Below, in pieces: positions 17,589 to 27,067 of a DNA stretch of 64,000 nt (its first letter is position 1; every line of letters starts with the position of its first letter). The translations under genes were made by a program, and so were the position numbers. The notes under the pieces are model-generated. The model did no database searches. It saw only the letters and a program-made list of their open reading frames with translations, and had not been told where the DNA came from. The DNA is taken from positions 16,551 through 80,550 of the forward strand of contig CAZWLN010000018.1 in assembly GCA_964634885.1 (NCBI GenBank). Direction: 5' to 3'. The DNA is from DAINRZ01 sp964634885 (GTDB lineage Bacteria > Bacteroidota > Ignavibacteria > Kapaibacteriales > UBA2268).

Positions 17589-18053
17589 ATGAAAAAAACC
17601 ATATATATTATGCTATTCCTGGCGCTGTGTTCGGGAACAGCCTTTGCTCAAAACAGCGACAGCCGTTTTGTCGGGAAGGAGCAATTGCTCGAGTCGGTCG
17701 GCATACTCAGTTCGTCCAACCTCTACCTGTCCTATTTGTCCATTTCGCTGATCAACAACACTCTTCGGGATAGCTCACAAATAGAGAACCTGAGGGGGAT
17801 ACTCAACCCGGTGAAGAACACCCTCCTGATGATTGCCGAACATGTAGAGAAGCTGGGAAAAATTAAGGACCTTTCAACCGAAGACACCAGGATCATACAA
17901 AAAATCGGCAGGGCTTGCAGGCTGCTCCTCGAAGATGCGGAACTGCTCGACGCTTTCATGAATAACATCAATGAGAAGAATAAACAGAAATTCACAGCAA
18001 AGCACAAGGAAACCGGCGATTACCTGAAGGAATTGTTCAAGAAAGAATTGTAA
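17589..18053 (+). CDS. Exported helical protein of unknown function
   Basis: 154 residues from the ATG at 17589; an upstream TTG would put extra residues ahead of the signal peptide. It begins MKKTIYIMLFLALCSGTAFA-QN, a good Sec signal. The rest is mostly predicted helix (ISLINNTLRDSSQIENLRG, RIIQKIGRACRLLLEDAELL) and ends in a Lys-rich tail (TGDYLKELFKKEL). It has no cysteine lipobox. It is 35 bp after glgA and 6 bp before the thioesterase gene, so very likely co-transcribed. The family is not recognised; a periplasmic location is inferred. Confidence 0.72.
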   Translation: MKKTIYIMLFLALCSGTAFAQNSDSRFVGKEQLLESVGILSSSNLYLSYLSISLINNTLRDSSQIENLRGILNPVKNTLLMIAEHVEKLGKIKDLSTEDTRIIQKIGRACRLLLEDAELLDAFMNNINEKNKQKFTAKHKETGDYLKELFKKEL

Positions 18054-18059
18054 TTTAAT

Positions 18060-18515
18060 ATGGCAAGACACGACGTAATAAAAAAACTGAAAGAAGAAGC
18101 CGCGCACTACAAACACAAGGTCCACGGCAAAGTAAAATTCGCCGAGGTCGATTCGGTCGGTGTAGTTCACAATGTACAGTATTTCTACATGTTCGAATGG
18201 GCGCGGATCGAGTACCTGCAGAACTTAGGACTGAAGATCAGCCCGGACACTTTTTTGCAACAGCTACCGCTTCTGATGGCCCGCAATGAAATAGATTATA
18301 TCAGTACCCTTAGGTTCTGTGACGAATATACCATTCTGTCGAGGGTTAAAGAACTTAAGAAGTCTTCTTTCGTCTTTAACCAGATGGTACTCGACAAATC
18401 CGGAGAACCCGTTGCACGCGGCGAATCTGTCCTGGTGCACATCGACCCTGTAACTAAGTCCTCGACGCCTTTGCCCGATTTTCTGAGGCAGGTAGTAATA
18501 GAATTCGAAAACTAA
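18060..18515 (+). CDS. YbgC/4-hydroxybenzoyl-CoA-type acyl-CoA thioesterase
   Basis: 151 residues with a hot-dog fold of the YbgC/4HBT type. The signature VKFAEVDSVGVVHNVQYFYMF has the catalytic Asp and the Gly-Val-Val-His turn; RIEYLQNLGL and a later DEYTILSRVKEL segment fit the family. It probably hydrolyses an acyl-CoA or acyl-ACP thioester in the cytosol. About 30 N-terminal residues precede the domain, a little more than usual. Substrate unknown. Confidence 0.85.
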   Translation: MARHDVIKKLKEEAAHYKHKVHGKVKFAEVDSVGVVHNVQYFYMFEWARIEYLQNLGLKISPDTFLQQLPLLMARNEIDYISTLRFCDEYTILSRVKELKKSSFVFNQMVLDKSGEPVARGESVLVHIDPVTKSSTPLPDFLRQVVIEFEN

Positions 18516-18534
18516 AATTTAAGGATAATTGAAA

Positions 18535-20112
18535 ATGAATGTAAACGAAGTAAATAGCTGGACTTCGGAGCAGCTTGCTGCGCAGTGCCTGTTCCCGAGG
18601 CTGAACATAAAGCAGTATTTTGAAGATGAACCTTACCGCCAGGCAGTGACAGACCTCGTCAAGGCCGGCATCGGCGGTTTCTGTGTTTTTGAGGGCGATG
18701 AACTCAACACCCCCAGGGCTGTTACCGAGTTGCAGAATTTGTGCAGGATACCCCTGTTGTTCTCTGCCGATTTCGAACACGGTACAGTGATGCGCATTGC
18801 AGGGGGGACAGCTTTCCCTCATGCAATGGCATTAGGAAAAAACAGGAAAACGGACAGTACATACCAGTGTGCCAAAGCCATTGCCTTCGAATCGAAGATG
18901 CTCGGTGTTACCTGGAACCTGGCGCCGGTCTGCGACATATACTCCAACATTGAGAATCCGATAATAAACATACGTTCCTTCGGCGAGGACGCCGAAACCG
19001 TCAACCTTCACTCTGCTGCGTACATCAAAGGCCTCCATTACGAGAAAGTAATGTCCTGTGCAAAGCATTTTCCCGGCCATGGGGACACGTCCAAAGATTC
19101 ACACCTTGAACTTCCCGTACTGGATCACGGCCTCGACAGGCTTCGTTCCGTCGAGTTCCTGCCGTTTGTCAATGCGGTGAATAATAATGTCCGTTCAGTA
19201 ATGACAGGCCATCTCTCTGTACCCGCCCTCGACGAATCGGGGCTGCCGGCCTCGTTGTCGGAGAAGATGATTAAAGGGGTACTCAGGGAGGAGATAGGTT
19301 TTAAAGGGCTGGTGATTACCGATGCTCTCGACATGAAAGCCATTACCGGCAATTACGGCGAAGAGGAAGCAGTGTTGATGGCCTTGAAAGCCGGTAACAA
19401 CATTGCCCTGCTGCCCGTCAACCCGATGGAAGCCCTGCACCATGTGGCGAAAGCCGCAGATGGCGACGCGGAACTGAAGGCCCATCTTGCCGCTTCCGCA
19501 GGTTTGATAATGAAAGAAAAGAAATGGTGCGGCCTCTTCCTCAATCCCTATCCCGTCCAAAAGAGCGAAGAATTTTACATCAAGCATGACAAGATTGCCC
19601 TGACGGCGGCGATGAATGGCGTCAAAGCCGAAGGCGACAAAACCATACTCCCGCTGCGCGACGACCTGACGCTTGCAGGCTTTGCTTTTGTCCAGGACAA
19701 CATCGACGCTCCTGCACAATTTTTCAAATACCTTTCACAGGCTGTTGAGAACGACTGTGACTTCGGGTTCATCGACGAAACAATAACCGAAGAGCAGGCC
19801 GACGACTTCCTCGACCAGGTCTATGACGCCGACATCCTGATCTTCTGTTTCTTCTTCAAGGGAGTGGCTTACAAAGGCAGCGCCCAACTGTCGGACAAGC
19901 TCAAGAAAGTAGCCCGCAAGCTTTCGAGGGAAAAGAAAACCATCTCCCTGTTTTTCGGCAATCCGCATATTTTTGATACTAATATCTCGGACCTGAACCT
20001 TTATTTCTTTTCGGACACACTGCCCAGCCTTGCTGCTTCGGTGATGATGCTCAGCGGAAGGCGGGACGACAGCGACGTTTACAACAAAGTGCTGCCAACG
20101 GAATCGGAATGA
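18535..20112 (+). CDS. nagZ: Glycoside hydrolase family 3, NagZ-like beta-N-acetylhexosaminidase
   Basis: 525 residues from the ATG at 18535, with AAGGA at 18521-18525. A GH3 barrel spans about 1-340: FSADFEHGTVMRI, NLAPVCDI, NPIINIRSFGED, KHFPGHG (177-183) with D188-S-H190, the Asp/His acid-base dyad specific to NagZ-type enzymes, and the nucleophile Asp263 in VITDALDM. It would remove GlcNAc from muropeptides in cell-wall recycling. There is no signal peptide, so it is cytosolic. An extra C-terminal domain of ~170 residues (from about 350), with alternating strands and helices, is longer than classical E. coli NagZ (341 aa) and resembles the second domain of multi-domain GH3 enzymes. Confidence 0.87.
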   Translation: MNVNEVNSWTSEQLAAQCLFPRLNIKQYFEDEPYRQAVTDLVKAGIGGFCVFEGDELNTPRAVTELQNLCRIPLLFSADFEHGTVMRIAGGTAFPHAMALGKNRKTDSTYQCAKAIAFESKMLGVTWNLAPVCDIYSNIENPIINIRSFGEDAETVNLHSAAYIKGLHYEKVMSCAKHFPGHGDTSKDSHLELPVLDHGLDRLRSVEFLPFVNAVNNNVRSVMTGHLSVPALDESGLPASLSEKMIKGVLREEIGFKGLVITDALDMKAITGNYGEEEAVLMALKAGNNIALLPVNPMEALHHVAKAADGDAELKAHLAASAGLIMKEKKWCGLFLNPYPVQKSEEFYIKHDKIALTAAMNGVKAEGDKTILPLRDDLTLAGFAFVQDNIDAPAQFFKYLSQAVENDCDFGFIDETITEEQADDFLDQVYDADILIFCFFFKGVAYKGSAQLSDKLKKVARKLSREKKTISLFFGNPHIFDTNISDLNLYFFSDTLPSLAASVMMLSGRRDDSDVYNKVLPTESE

Positions 20113-20200
20113 TTTTGAAATATATTTAATATACCCATAAAATAAAATTTACTTAATTTTGTGTTTTACATTATTTTGTAAGTAATTTTAGATTAGTTTA

Positions 20201-21220
20201 ATGACAGAAAGAATTCTTGTTACAGGCGGGGCTGGTTTCATAGGCAGCAATTTCATCAGGATGCTCATCGACGGAAATGAAGATGTGCACATTGTGAACC
20301 TCGACGCCCTGACCTATGCAGGTAACCCTGCAAACCTGTCAACGGTTGAAGATCGCAGTAACTATGACTTTGTTCACGGTTCCATCTGTAACCGTGAACT
20401 GGTTGAATATATATTAAGGAAATACAAGATCGACGGCATCGTCAATTTCGCTGCCGAGTCCCATGTTGACCGTTCCATCCTTAACTCACAGCCGTTCATC
20501 GACACTAATGTTTCCGGTACCGTCGCTTTGCTCGACGCGGCAAGGAACTGCGGTGTAGCTAAGTACCTCCAGGTGTCCACCGACGAAGTTTACGGCTCGC
20601 TTGGCCCTGAAGGTAAATTCACCGAGACCACGCCACTGTCTCCCAATTCTCCCTATTCCGCATCAAAGGCATCGGCGGACCACCTTGTGCAGGCTTACTG
20701 CCATACTTTCGGGATGGAGGCCGTCATTACCCGTTGTTCAAATAACTACGGGCCGTACCAGTTCCCCGAGAAACTGATTCCGTTAATGATAATAAATGCC
20801 CTGGAAGACAGGAAGCTGCCGGTTTACGGCGACGGGATGAACGTAAGGGACTGGATCCACGTCGAAGACCACTGCCGGGGGATATATTCCGTTTACAAAT
20901 CAGGCAAAGCCGGTGAGGTGTATAACCTCGGCGGCAACAGCGAAAAACCGAATATCGAGATTGTAAAGGCCATCCTGAAGAAGCTCGGTAAGCCCGACAG
21001 CCTCATAGAGTATGTCAAGGACCGTCCCGGACACGACAGAAGATATGCAATAGATTTTACAAAAATAAATGAACAATTGGGCTGGAAACCCGTGAAGAGT
21101 TTCGAAAACGCATTGGATGAAACGATTGACTGGTACCTGGCAAACCGGCAGTGGTGGAGTAATGTCCGCTCCGGCGCCTATTTGGAGTATTACAAAAAGC
21201 AATACGGGCAGTTAAAATAA
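20201..21220 (+). CDS. rfbB: dTDP-glucose 4,6-dehydratase
   Basis: A 339-residue extended SDR enzyme making dTDP-4-keto-6-deoxyglucose for rhamnose and other deoxysugars. Visible: NAD-binding GGAGFIGSNF, NLDALTYAGNPANL, AAESHVDRSI, STDEVYGSLG (the Thr-Asp-Glu catalytic patch), YSASKASADH (Tyr-x-x-x-Lys), RCSNNYGPYQFPEKLIPL, VYGDGMNVRDWIHVEDHC and RPGHDRRYAID. It is the first gene of a run of nine envelope-polysaccharide genes on the plus strand, after 88 AT-rich bp that probably hold the promoter. rfbA, rfbC and rfbD are not in the window. Confidence 0.95.
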   Translation: MTERILVTGGAGFIGSNFIRMLIDGNEDVHIVNLDALTYAGNPANLSTVEDRSNYDFVHGSICNRELVEYILRKYKIDGIVNFAAESHVDRSILNSQPFIDTNVSGTVALLDAARNCGVAKYLQVSTDEVYGSLGPEGKFTETTPLSPNSPYSASKASADHLVQAYCHTFGMEAVITRCSNNYGPYQFPEKLIPLMIINALEDRKLPVYGDGMNVRDWIHVEDHCRGIYSVYKSGKAGEVYNLGGNSEKPNIEIVKAILKKLGKPDSLIEYVKDRPGHDRRYAIDFTKINEQLGWKPVKSFENALDETIDWYLANRQWWSNVRSGAYLEYYKKQYGQLK

Positions 21221-21242
21221 TTTTATCAATTTATCAAGCACG

Positions 21243-22574
21243 ATGATGGATAATAAAGCTAAACTTATTGAAAAGATTCAAAACAAAGAAATTACCGTCG
21301 GTGTAATAGGAATCGGCTATGTTGGCCTTCCTTTAGCCCTCGAATATGCTAAGCATGGAATTAAGACCATTGGCTTTGACCTCGACGCAGAAAAGGTAGC
21401 AATGATCAACAGGGGGGACAATTACAACGAAGACCTCGACACCGAAGAAATAAAACAATGTGTGAAAAAAGGTTTACTCAGGGCTACCGTTGATTTCTCG
21501 GCGCTCGGCGCCTGCGACTGTATATATATATGCGTGCCGACTCCGTTCACGCCAAACAAAGACCCCGATATATCTTTCATCGAACAGGCCGCCCGCAGTG
21601 TGATGGACAACCTGAAGAAGGGCCAGGTTGTCATCCTGAAAAGTACGACATTTCCCGGTACGACTGAACATCATGTACTGCCGATACTCGAGAAAAGCGG
21701 CTTGAAAGCAGGCGAAGACTTCTACCTTGCTTTCTCTCCCGAGAGGATCGACCCGGGCAACAAGACCTGGAACACTAAGAATACGCCGATAGTTGTCGGA
21801 GGTATTAACCCGGACTCCACCGAAGTAGCCTGCAGCGTAACGAAACTGGCCATCGACATTGTCATTCCTGTCAGTGCGCCTGCAATTGCAGAGATGGAGA
21901 AACTGCTCGAGAATATTTTCAGGAGCGTCAATATTGCTCTCGTCAATGAGATGGCTCAATTGTGCGACCGCCTCGGCATCAACATCTGGGAAGTAATCGA
22001 AGCCGCTTCGACAAAACCCTTCGGATTCATGCCGTTCTATCCCGGCCCCGGCATCGGCGGCCACTGCATCCTGATCGATCCCTATTACCTCGAATGGAAA
22101 GCAAGGGAATATGATTTTGTTACCAATTTCATCAAACTGGCTGCCGAGATCAATGAAGACATGCCTTTCTACGTCAGCACCATGGTTGTGAAAGAAATTG
22201 CCAAACAGCCCATCGTTCTCGGCGAAGCAAAGGTACTGCTGCTGGGAATGGCTTTCAAGAGGGACGTAAGCGACCTGAGGCATTCACCCGCACTTAAAGT
22301 AGCTGAAATATTGCTAAACGAAGGAATTGACAACATTACTTATTACGACCCTTATATACCTGAGATCAGAATTAACGGTACGGTCTTCCATTCTCTTGAA
22401 AAACTTGACCCGGAGACACTCGGGAAGTTCGATGTTGTAGTGATTACTACCGATCACTCGGTATTCGATTTCGAATTGATCGCCCGAAGCAGCAAAGTAG
22501 TGATCGACACACGCAATGCTTTGAAGAACGTAAAGGGCATTGGTAACGTGGTACTCTTAGGGGATGGTAAATGA
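21243..22574 (+). CDS. Nucleotide-sugar dehydrogenase (UDP-ManNAc/UDP-GlcNAc 6-dehydrogenase type)
   Basis: A 443-residue UDP-glucose/GDP-mannose dehydrogenase-family enzyme that oxidises C6 of a UDP-sugar to the uronic acid in two NAD-dependent steps. Seen: GVIGIGYVGLPLALEYAKHG (Rossmann), YICVPTPFT, LKSTTFPGTTE, SPERIDPGN, and the catalytic cysteine in GPGIGGHCILIDPYYL (usual text GPGxGGHCIPxDP; here Ile-Leu replaces Ile-Pro). LLGMAFKRDVSDLRHSPAL opens the C-terminal domain. It overlaps wecB by 4 bp (ATGA). With an epimerase making UDP-ManNAc next to it, a WecC-like UDP-ManNAc dehydrogenase is the best guess; WbpA-like UDP-GlcNAc dehydrogenase is the alternative. Confidence 0.9.
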   Translation: MMDNKAKLIEKIQNKEITVGVIGIGYVGLPLALEYAKHGIKTIGFDLDAEKVAMINRGDNYNEDLDTEEIKQCVKKGLLRATVDFSALGACDCIYICVPTPFTPNKDPDISFIEQAARSVMDNLKKGQVVILKSTTFPGTTEHHVLPILEKSGLKAGEDFYLAFSPERIDPGNKTWNTKNTPIVVGGINPDSTEVACSVTKLAIDIVIPVSAPAIAEMEKLLENIFRSVNIALVNEMAQLCDRLGINIWEVIEAASTKPFGFMPFYPGPGIGGHCILIDPYYLEWKAREYDFVTNFIKLAAEINEDMPFYVSTMVVKEIAKQPIVLGEAKVLLLGMAFKRDVSDLRHSPALKVAEILLNEGIDNITYYDPYIPEIRINGTVFHSLEKLDPETLGKFDVVVITTDHSVFDFELIARSSKVVIDTRNALKNVKGIGNVVLLGDGK

Positions 22575-23677
22575 AAAAAGTAATATCGGTTGTGGGCGCC
22601 CGCCCCAACTTCATGAAAATCGCCCCTATCGACAGAGCATTGAAACAGTACGGCGACAGGGTAAAGCATATAATCGTCCATACAGGACAGCACTATGATG
22701 TTAATATGTCGGACTCATTCTTTCGCGACCTGAGACTTCCGGCTCCCGATTACTTCCTCGGCGTAGGCTCCGGTTCCCATGCAGTCCAGACAGCAAAGAT
22801 AATGATTGAATTCGAGAAGATCTGCGAAGAGGTTAAACCTGACCTCGTCGTCGTAGTAGGCGACGTGAACTCGACGATTGCCTGCATACTGACTGCCGTC
22901 AAGATGGGGATTGAAACCGCCCATGTCGAAGGAGGACTTCGCAGCTTTGACAGGACAATGCCCGAAGAAGTAAACAGGATTGCTACGGACTCGATCTGCA
23001 ACTATTGCTTTGTTACGGAAGAAAGCGCCGTTCGTAACCTGAAGAATGAAGGCTTTCCCGAAGACAGGGTTTTCTTTACCGGCAATACTATGATCGATTC
23101 GCAGGTGTATGCATTCGAGGAAGCAAAAAAATCGACCGTAACAGCCGACCTGAAGCTCGCCCCGAAATCCTTTGCACTGGTAACCCTGCACAGGCCCAGC
23201 AATGTTGACGACAAAGAGCAGCTAACGATGATGCTCTCCGTTCTCAGGGACCTGTTGAAAGATCGTAAAGTCGTATTCCCCATCCATCCCCGGACCAGGA
23301 AAAACATCGTCTCCTTCGGCTTGGAAAGCTACCTGACGGACAATCCGGCCATGCTCTTTACCGATCCTCTCGGTTACCTCGATTTTCTTGCCCTGATGAT
23401 GAACTGCGATTTTGTTATGACCGACTCCGGCGGCATCCAGGAAGAGACTACGGTACTCGGGATACCATGCCTGACGCTCAGGACTACGACCGAAAGGCCC
23501 TCGACGATAGAACTGGGAACGAACATACTGATCCAGCCGGAAGAAGCGCCAATCAGGCAAGCCCTGGACGACATACTGCACAAGGAACGCAAGTCCGGGA
23601 AGATACCGCCGTTGTGGGACGGCGCTGCCGGTAAAAGGATTGCCTCGATAATTGTTGAAAAATGTTTAAATAAATAA
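22571..23677 (+). CDS. wecB: UDP-N-acetylglucosamine 2-epimerase (non-hydrolysing)
   Basis: A 368-residue GT-B-like epimerase interconverting UDP-GlcNAc and UDP-ManNAc. Diagnostic text: VGARPNFMKIAPI, IIVHTGQHYDVNMSDSFF, VVGDVNSTIAC, HVEGGLRSFDRTMPEEVNR, VTLHRPSNVD and MTDSGGIQEETTVLGIPCL. Full length. Translationally coupled to the preceding dehydrogenase by a 4-bp overlap. The product UDP-ManNAc is the expected substrate for that enzyme, so the pair probably supplies UDP-ManNAcA to the polysaccharide. Confidence 0.95.
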   Translation: MKKVISVVGARPNFMKIAPIDRALKQYGDRVKHIIVHTGQHYDVNMSDSFFRDLRLPAPDYFLGVGSGSHAVQTAKIMIEFEKICEEVKPDLVVVVGDVNSTIACILTAVKMGIETAHVEGGLRSFDRTMPEEVNRIATDSICNYCFVTEESAVRNLKNEGFPEDRVFFTGNTMIDSQVYAFEEAKKSTVTADLKLAPKSFALVTLHRPSNVDDKEQLTMMLSVLRDLLKDRKVVFPIHPRTRKNIVSFGLESYLTDNPAMLFTDPLGYLDFLALMMNCDFVMTDSGGIQEETTVLGIPCLTLRTTTERPSTIELGTNILIQPEEAPIRQALDDILHKERKSGKIPPLWDGAAGKRIASIIVEKCLNK

Positions 23678-23690
23678 ATTACAGGTGAAA

Positions 23691-25427
23691 ATGTTAAACC
23701 GAATTATTGTCCTGTTTTTTCTTGCCGGCTCCCTGGCGATGGCCCAGTCTTCCTCAGGCTCGACACTGAGTACCGAGAAATTGCTGCAGGAAGACATCCA
23801 GAATAAAGTCATCAATGAACAGGCGATGAAAGCCGAATCGTTCATCTACGGTAACATCATCAAACCGGAACTGTATTACCTTGGTCCCGGCGATATACTA
23901 TCATTCCAGAATTTTTCAGTATATACAAACTTAGAGTATATTGCCGTTACACCCGAGAATACGCTTTTTATTCCCAGGATTGGAATGATCAGCGTTACGG
24001 GACTGACCCTGGCACAGGTGAAGGACACCATCATCAGGCGCTGCACCGAGAGGTCAAAGAATGCGAGCGTATTCATCAGCCTTTTCAAACCGAGGGCTGT
24101 ACTTGTCAACATCACAGGCAATGTACTGTTTCCCGGTACCTATATATTCCCGGCTACTTTCCAGGTATCGACAGCCATAAGCATGGCGAACCAGTTTAAC
24201 AACAAGGAAAGCATGACCATTCCACAAGTTTCCGGCATAATGAATTATACCGAAAAGCAGAAGGAGAGGCTGAAAACGTATTCCAACACGGGTATGGCAA
24301 CCACCAGTTCATACTCTTCGAGAAACGTCAAAGTCATCCACAACGACGGTACAAGCAATATTGCAGACATTGAAAAAGCTGCCGCCTATGGAGACGCTCA
24401 TTTTGACCCGTATATCAGGGAAAGAGACGAGATATTTGTTCCCTTCTCTCCTGAAAACAACTCGATGATCTCAATCTCCGGCGCTGTGGTAAGGCCTTCC
24501 GTCGTCACTTTCAAAGATGGCGACAGGGCTTCGATGCTCCTGAAATTGGGATTCGGACTTACTGACGTCGCAGATAAGGAAAATATTTACTTAGTAATTC
24601 CCGGAGACATAGGGGACAACAAAAAGATTAAGCTTACACTTAATGAAGATATGACAATACAGGGTGAGGATTACGAACTGACCCCCGGCAGCAGCATCGT
24701 CATTAATTACAGGAAAGAGATAAAAACAGTTAAACAGGGTGTCGTTTCTGTCATCGGCAATATCAACAATGAAGGTATTTACCTGATTGACAACAACGTT
24801 ACAAGGTTGTCGGAGATTATTAATACCTCAGGCGGCTTTACAAAAAACGCCTATCTGCCCCTTGCTTACATCATTCGCAGGGAGCAGAAGGACTATTCCA
24901 TCAACGATCCGCGAAAACAGTTCAACGAAGAGTTTGTTAACAGTAACCTCACAATGGAAGACACTGCCAGGTACCAGATGCAGATCAATCTGCGCAGGCC
25001 TTACGTTTCCTGCGATTTCAACGCCCTTTTCAACAATAATGATAAATCGCAGGATGTCACCCTCCTCGACGGCGACGTAATCTATGTGCCTTCCAACCCC
25101 AAAACCGTCTATGTTTACGGGCAGGTAAAAGTTCCCGGGTACATCGAATTTTCTGAAGGTAAAACGATGGACTATTACATTGCCAAAGCCGGAGGCTATA
25201 CGAGCAATGCGGACCAGGAAAGGGCAAGGATTGTTAAAGGCAGGTTCAAGACATGGATTGAAGGCGACGAAGAAACATTTTTGTTCGCCGGTGATGAGAT
25301 ATACGTTCCAAGCCCTGCAGATCTACCGCCTTCAATAGAGATACAGAAATATGCGGCCTATGCAGGTTTAGCCGCAGCAGCAGCAACCATCATCAATATC
25401 CTCTATATCATTTACAAGAATTGGTAA
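23691..25427 (+). CDS. SLBB-domain polysaccharide export protein (Wza/OPX-like)
   Basis: 578 residues from the ATG at 23691. A signal peptide (MLNRIIVLFFLAGSLAMAQ) has no lipobox cysteine. The polysaccharide-export domain opens KPELYYLGPGDILSF and continues with PRIGMISVTGLTLAQVKD. It is followed by several SLBB-type beta-grasp units: VNITGNVLFPGTYIF, ISISGAVVRPSVVTF, VSVIGNINNEGIYLI and VYVYGQVKVPGYIEF. A hydrophobic segment near the C-terminus (YAGLAAAAATIINILYIIY) could be a membrane anchor. It would form the outer-membrane or periplasmic channel for the polysaccharide. It has more SLBB units than E. coli Wza, as is usual in FCB and delta-proteobacterial OPX proteins. No Wzc co-polymerase gene is adjacent. 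Confidence 0.9.
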   Translation: MLNRIIVLFFLAGSLAMAQSSSGSTLSTEKLLQEDIQNKVINEQAMKAESFIYGNIIKPELYYLGPGDILSFQNFSVYTNLEYIAVTPENTLFIPRIGMISVTGLTLAQVKDTIIRRCTERSKNASVFISLFKPRAVLVNITGNVLFPGTYIFPATFQVSTAISMANQFNNKESMTIPQVSGIMNYTEKQKERLKTYSNTGMATTSSYSSRNVKVIHNDGTSNIADIEKAAAYGDAHFDPYIRERDEIFVPFSPENNSMISISGAVVRPSVVTFKDGDRASMLLKLGFGLTDVADKENIYLVIPGDIGDNKKIKLTLNEDMTIQGEDYELTPGSSIVINYRKEIKTVKQGVVSVIGNINNEGIYLIDNNVTRLSEIINTSGGFTKNAYLPLAYIIRREQKDYSINDPRKQFNEEFVNSNLTMEDTARYQMQINLRRPYVSCDFNALFNNNDKSQDVTLLDGDVIYVPSNPKTVYVYGQVKVPGYIEFSEGKTMDYYIAKAGGYTSNADQERARIVKGRFKTWIEGDEETFLFAGDEIYVPSPADLPPSIEIQKYAAYAGLAAAAATIINILYIIYKNW

Positions 25428-25429
25428 TC

Positions 25430-27067
25430 ATGGGTTTGAGCAGGTCCATAGCAATTATTTTTGCTTTCTTGTTCCTGGCCGTTACAGCCCGGGCGCAGTC
25501 CGAGCATGTCCCTGCCGTGCACCCGGTCTATGATTACCTGCTTCACATGGAAACAAAAGGGATGCTTAAACATTTCTCACTGTCCGACATTCCCCTTCAG
25601 CGTAAAGATGTAATTGCAGCCCTGAAAGCAATCGACTCCCGAAGGACTTCCCTGAGCCGGGCTGAGGCCGCAACCCTTGACGACTATCTTACCGAATTTG
25701 AAATTGTTAAAAGGAATAATGTCGTACTCTTCGAAAGCGCTTCCGACTCTTCGCAGATACTGTTCAGGGGGCTTGTTTCCGACGACGAGAAGCTGATTTA
25801 CAGGTACAGGGACAGCAGCAACAATGTCAGTTTCTATCCGCTGGCATCGATCGAATATATCCAGCGATATAAAAACAGTACGACGAACAGCGCTGCCCTC
25901 GGTAACCTGGGTTTCAGGCTACATGGCACTCTTGGCAACTGCCTGGGCTATTACCTCCAGGTTACCAACGGAACCCTGGTCTCAGGCGACAAATCCGTTG
26001 CACTCGAAGACAGCAGGCTGAGCCACAATGTAAAGTTCGCCGACCTGAACAGCGACTTCGATTTTACCGAATCTCATGTTCAGTTCGACTATGATTGGTT
26101 CTTTGCCTCCGTCGGCAGGGAAAACCGCAAACTGGGGGCAGGGCTTGGAACCAGCCTTTTCCAATCGACTAATGCGCCGCCGCACGACCAGTTCAACATC
26201 GGGGTGAAATTCAGCAATTTTACCTATAAATTCACCCATCACAGTTTACTGGGTATTAACGAATCGACGACGGAATTCGGAGCTACAACGTTCATTCCGT
26301 CCAAGTATGCCTCTACCCACAGGTTTGCAATAAAACCCTCATGGGGAGAAGTGGGATTCTGGGAACACGTGATTTACAGCGGCAGGGACCTTGACCTTGC
26401 TTACCTCAATCCGCTCAGTTTCTTCAAGTCGCTCGAACATTCGCTGCACGACAGGGACAATTCCGTGATGGGGCTGGACGCTACCATACGCTTTGCCGAC
26501 AACGTCCAGTTTAAAGGCAGCTTCCTGCTCGATGACATTATCTTCAGCGAAATCGGAAACGGATACTGGGCGAATAAAACAGCAATGAATGCCGGCCTGG
26601 TTTTCTCATTTATAGACAATGTGAACATCGGTGCAGAGTATTCGCGCGTGGAGCCTTATACATACTCACACTTCAGCGCCCGCAATTCCTTCACCAATGA
26701 TTCGTTAGTGTACGGCGCCGGATTGATGCCCAACTCAGATGAGTTCGCCCTGATGATTCAGTACTGGTGGGGTAACAGGTATCCTGTCAAAGCAAAGTTG
26801 TCCTATATTCAGCATGGAGAAAACATTTACTCCGGCGATTCGTTAATAAAGAATGTCGGTTCCGACCCGTTAATTGTTAAAAGGGCACAAGATTCATTTT
26901 TTGTTACTTTTTTAGACGGGAAAAAGTATTATATTACAAGTTTTGAACTTGATTTCGGATGGGAAATCATCCGTGGGTTCAATTTGCACGTCAATTATAT
27001 TCTCCGGAGTATAAATGACGAGGTTAAACATTTGGCAAGAATTAGTTTGAGGTTTGAAGATTTTTAG
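25430..27067 (+). CDS. Capsule-assembly Wzi-family outer-membrane beta-barrel
   Basis: 545 residues; the ATG at 25430 follows the preceding stop by 2 bp. Signal peptide: MGLSRSIAIIFAFLFLAVTARA-QS. An N-terminal helical region (HPVYDYLLHMETKGMLKHF) is typical of FCB Wzi-like proteins. The rest alternates amphipathic strands with aromatic ends, such as FDFTESHVQFDYDWFFASVG, VGFWEHVIYSGRDLDLAY and GFNLHVNYILRSI, consistent with an 18-strand barrel. It probably anchors or assembles the exported polysaccharide at the cell surface. The call rests on architecture and context as much as on motifs. Confidence 0.72.
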   Translation: MGLSRSIAIIFAFLFLAVTARAQSEHVPAVHPVYDYLLHMETKGMLKHFSLSDIPLQRKDVIAALKAIDSRRTSLSRAEAATLDDYLTEFEIVKRNNVVLFESASDSSQILFRGLVSDDEKLIYRYRDSSNNVSFYPLASIEYIQRYKNSTTNSAALGNLGFRLHGTLGNCLGYYLQVTNGTLVSGDKSVALEDSRLSHNVKFADLNSDFDFTESHVQFDYDWFFASVGRENRKLGAGLGTSLFQSTNAPPHDQFNIGVKFSNFTYKFTHHSLLGINESTTEFGATTFIPSKYASTHRFAIKPSWGEVGFWEHVIYSGRDLDLAYLNPLSFFKSLEHSLHDRDNSVMGLDATIRFADNVQFKGSFLLDDIIFSEIGNGYWANKTAMNAGLVFSFIDNVNIGAEYSRVEPYTYSHFSARNSFTNDSLVYGAGLMPNSDEFALMIQYWWGNRYPVKAKLSYIQHGENIYSGDSLIKNVGSDPLIVKRAQDSFFVTFLDGKKYYITSFELDFGWEIIRGFNLHVNYILRSINDEVKHLARISLRFEDF

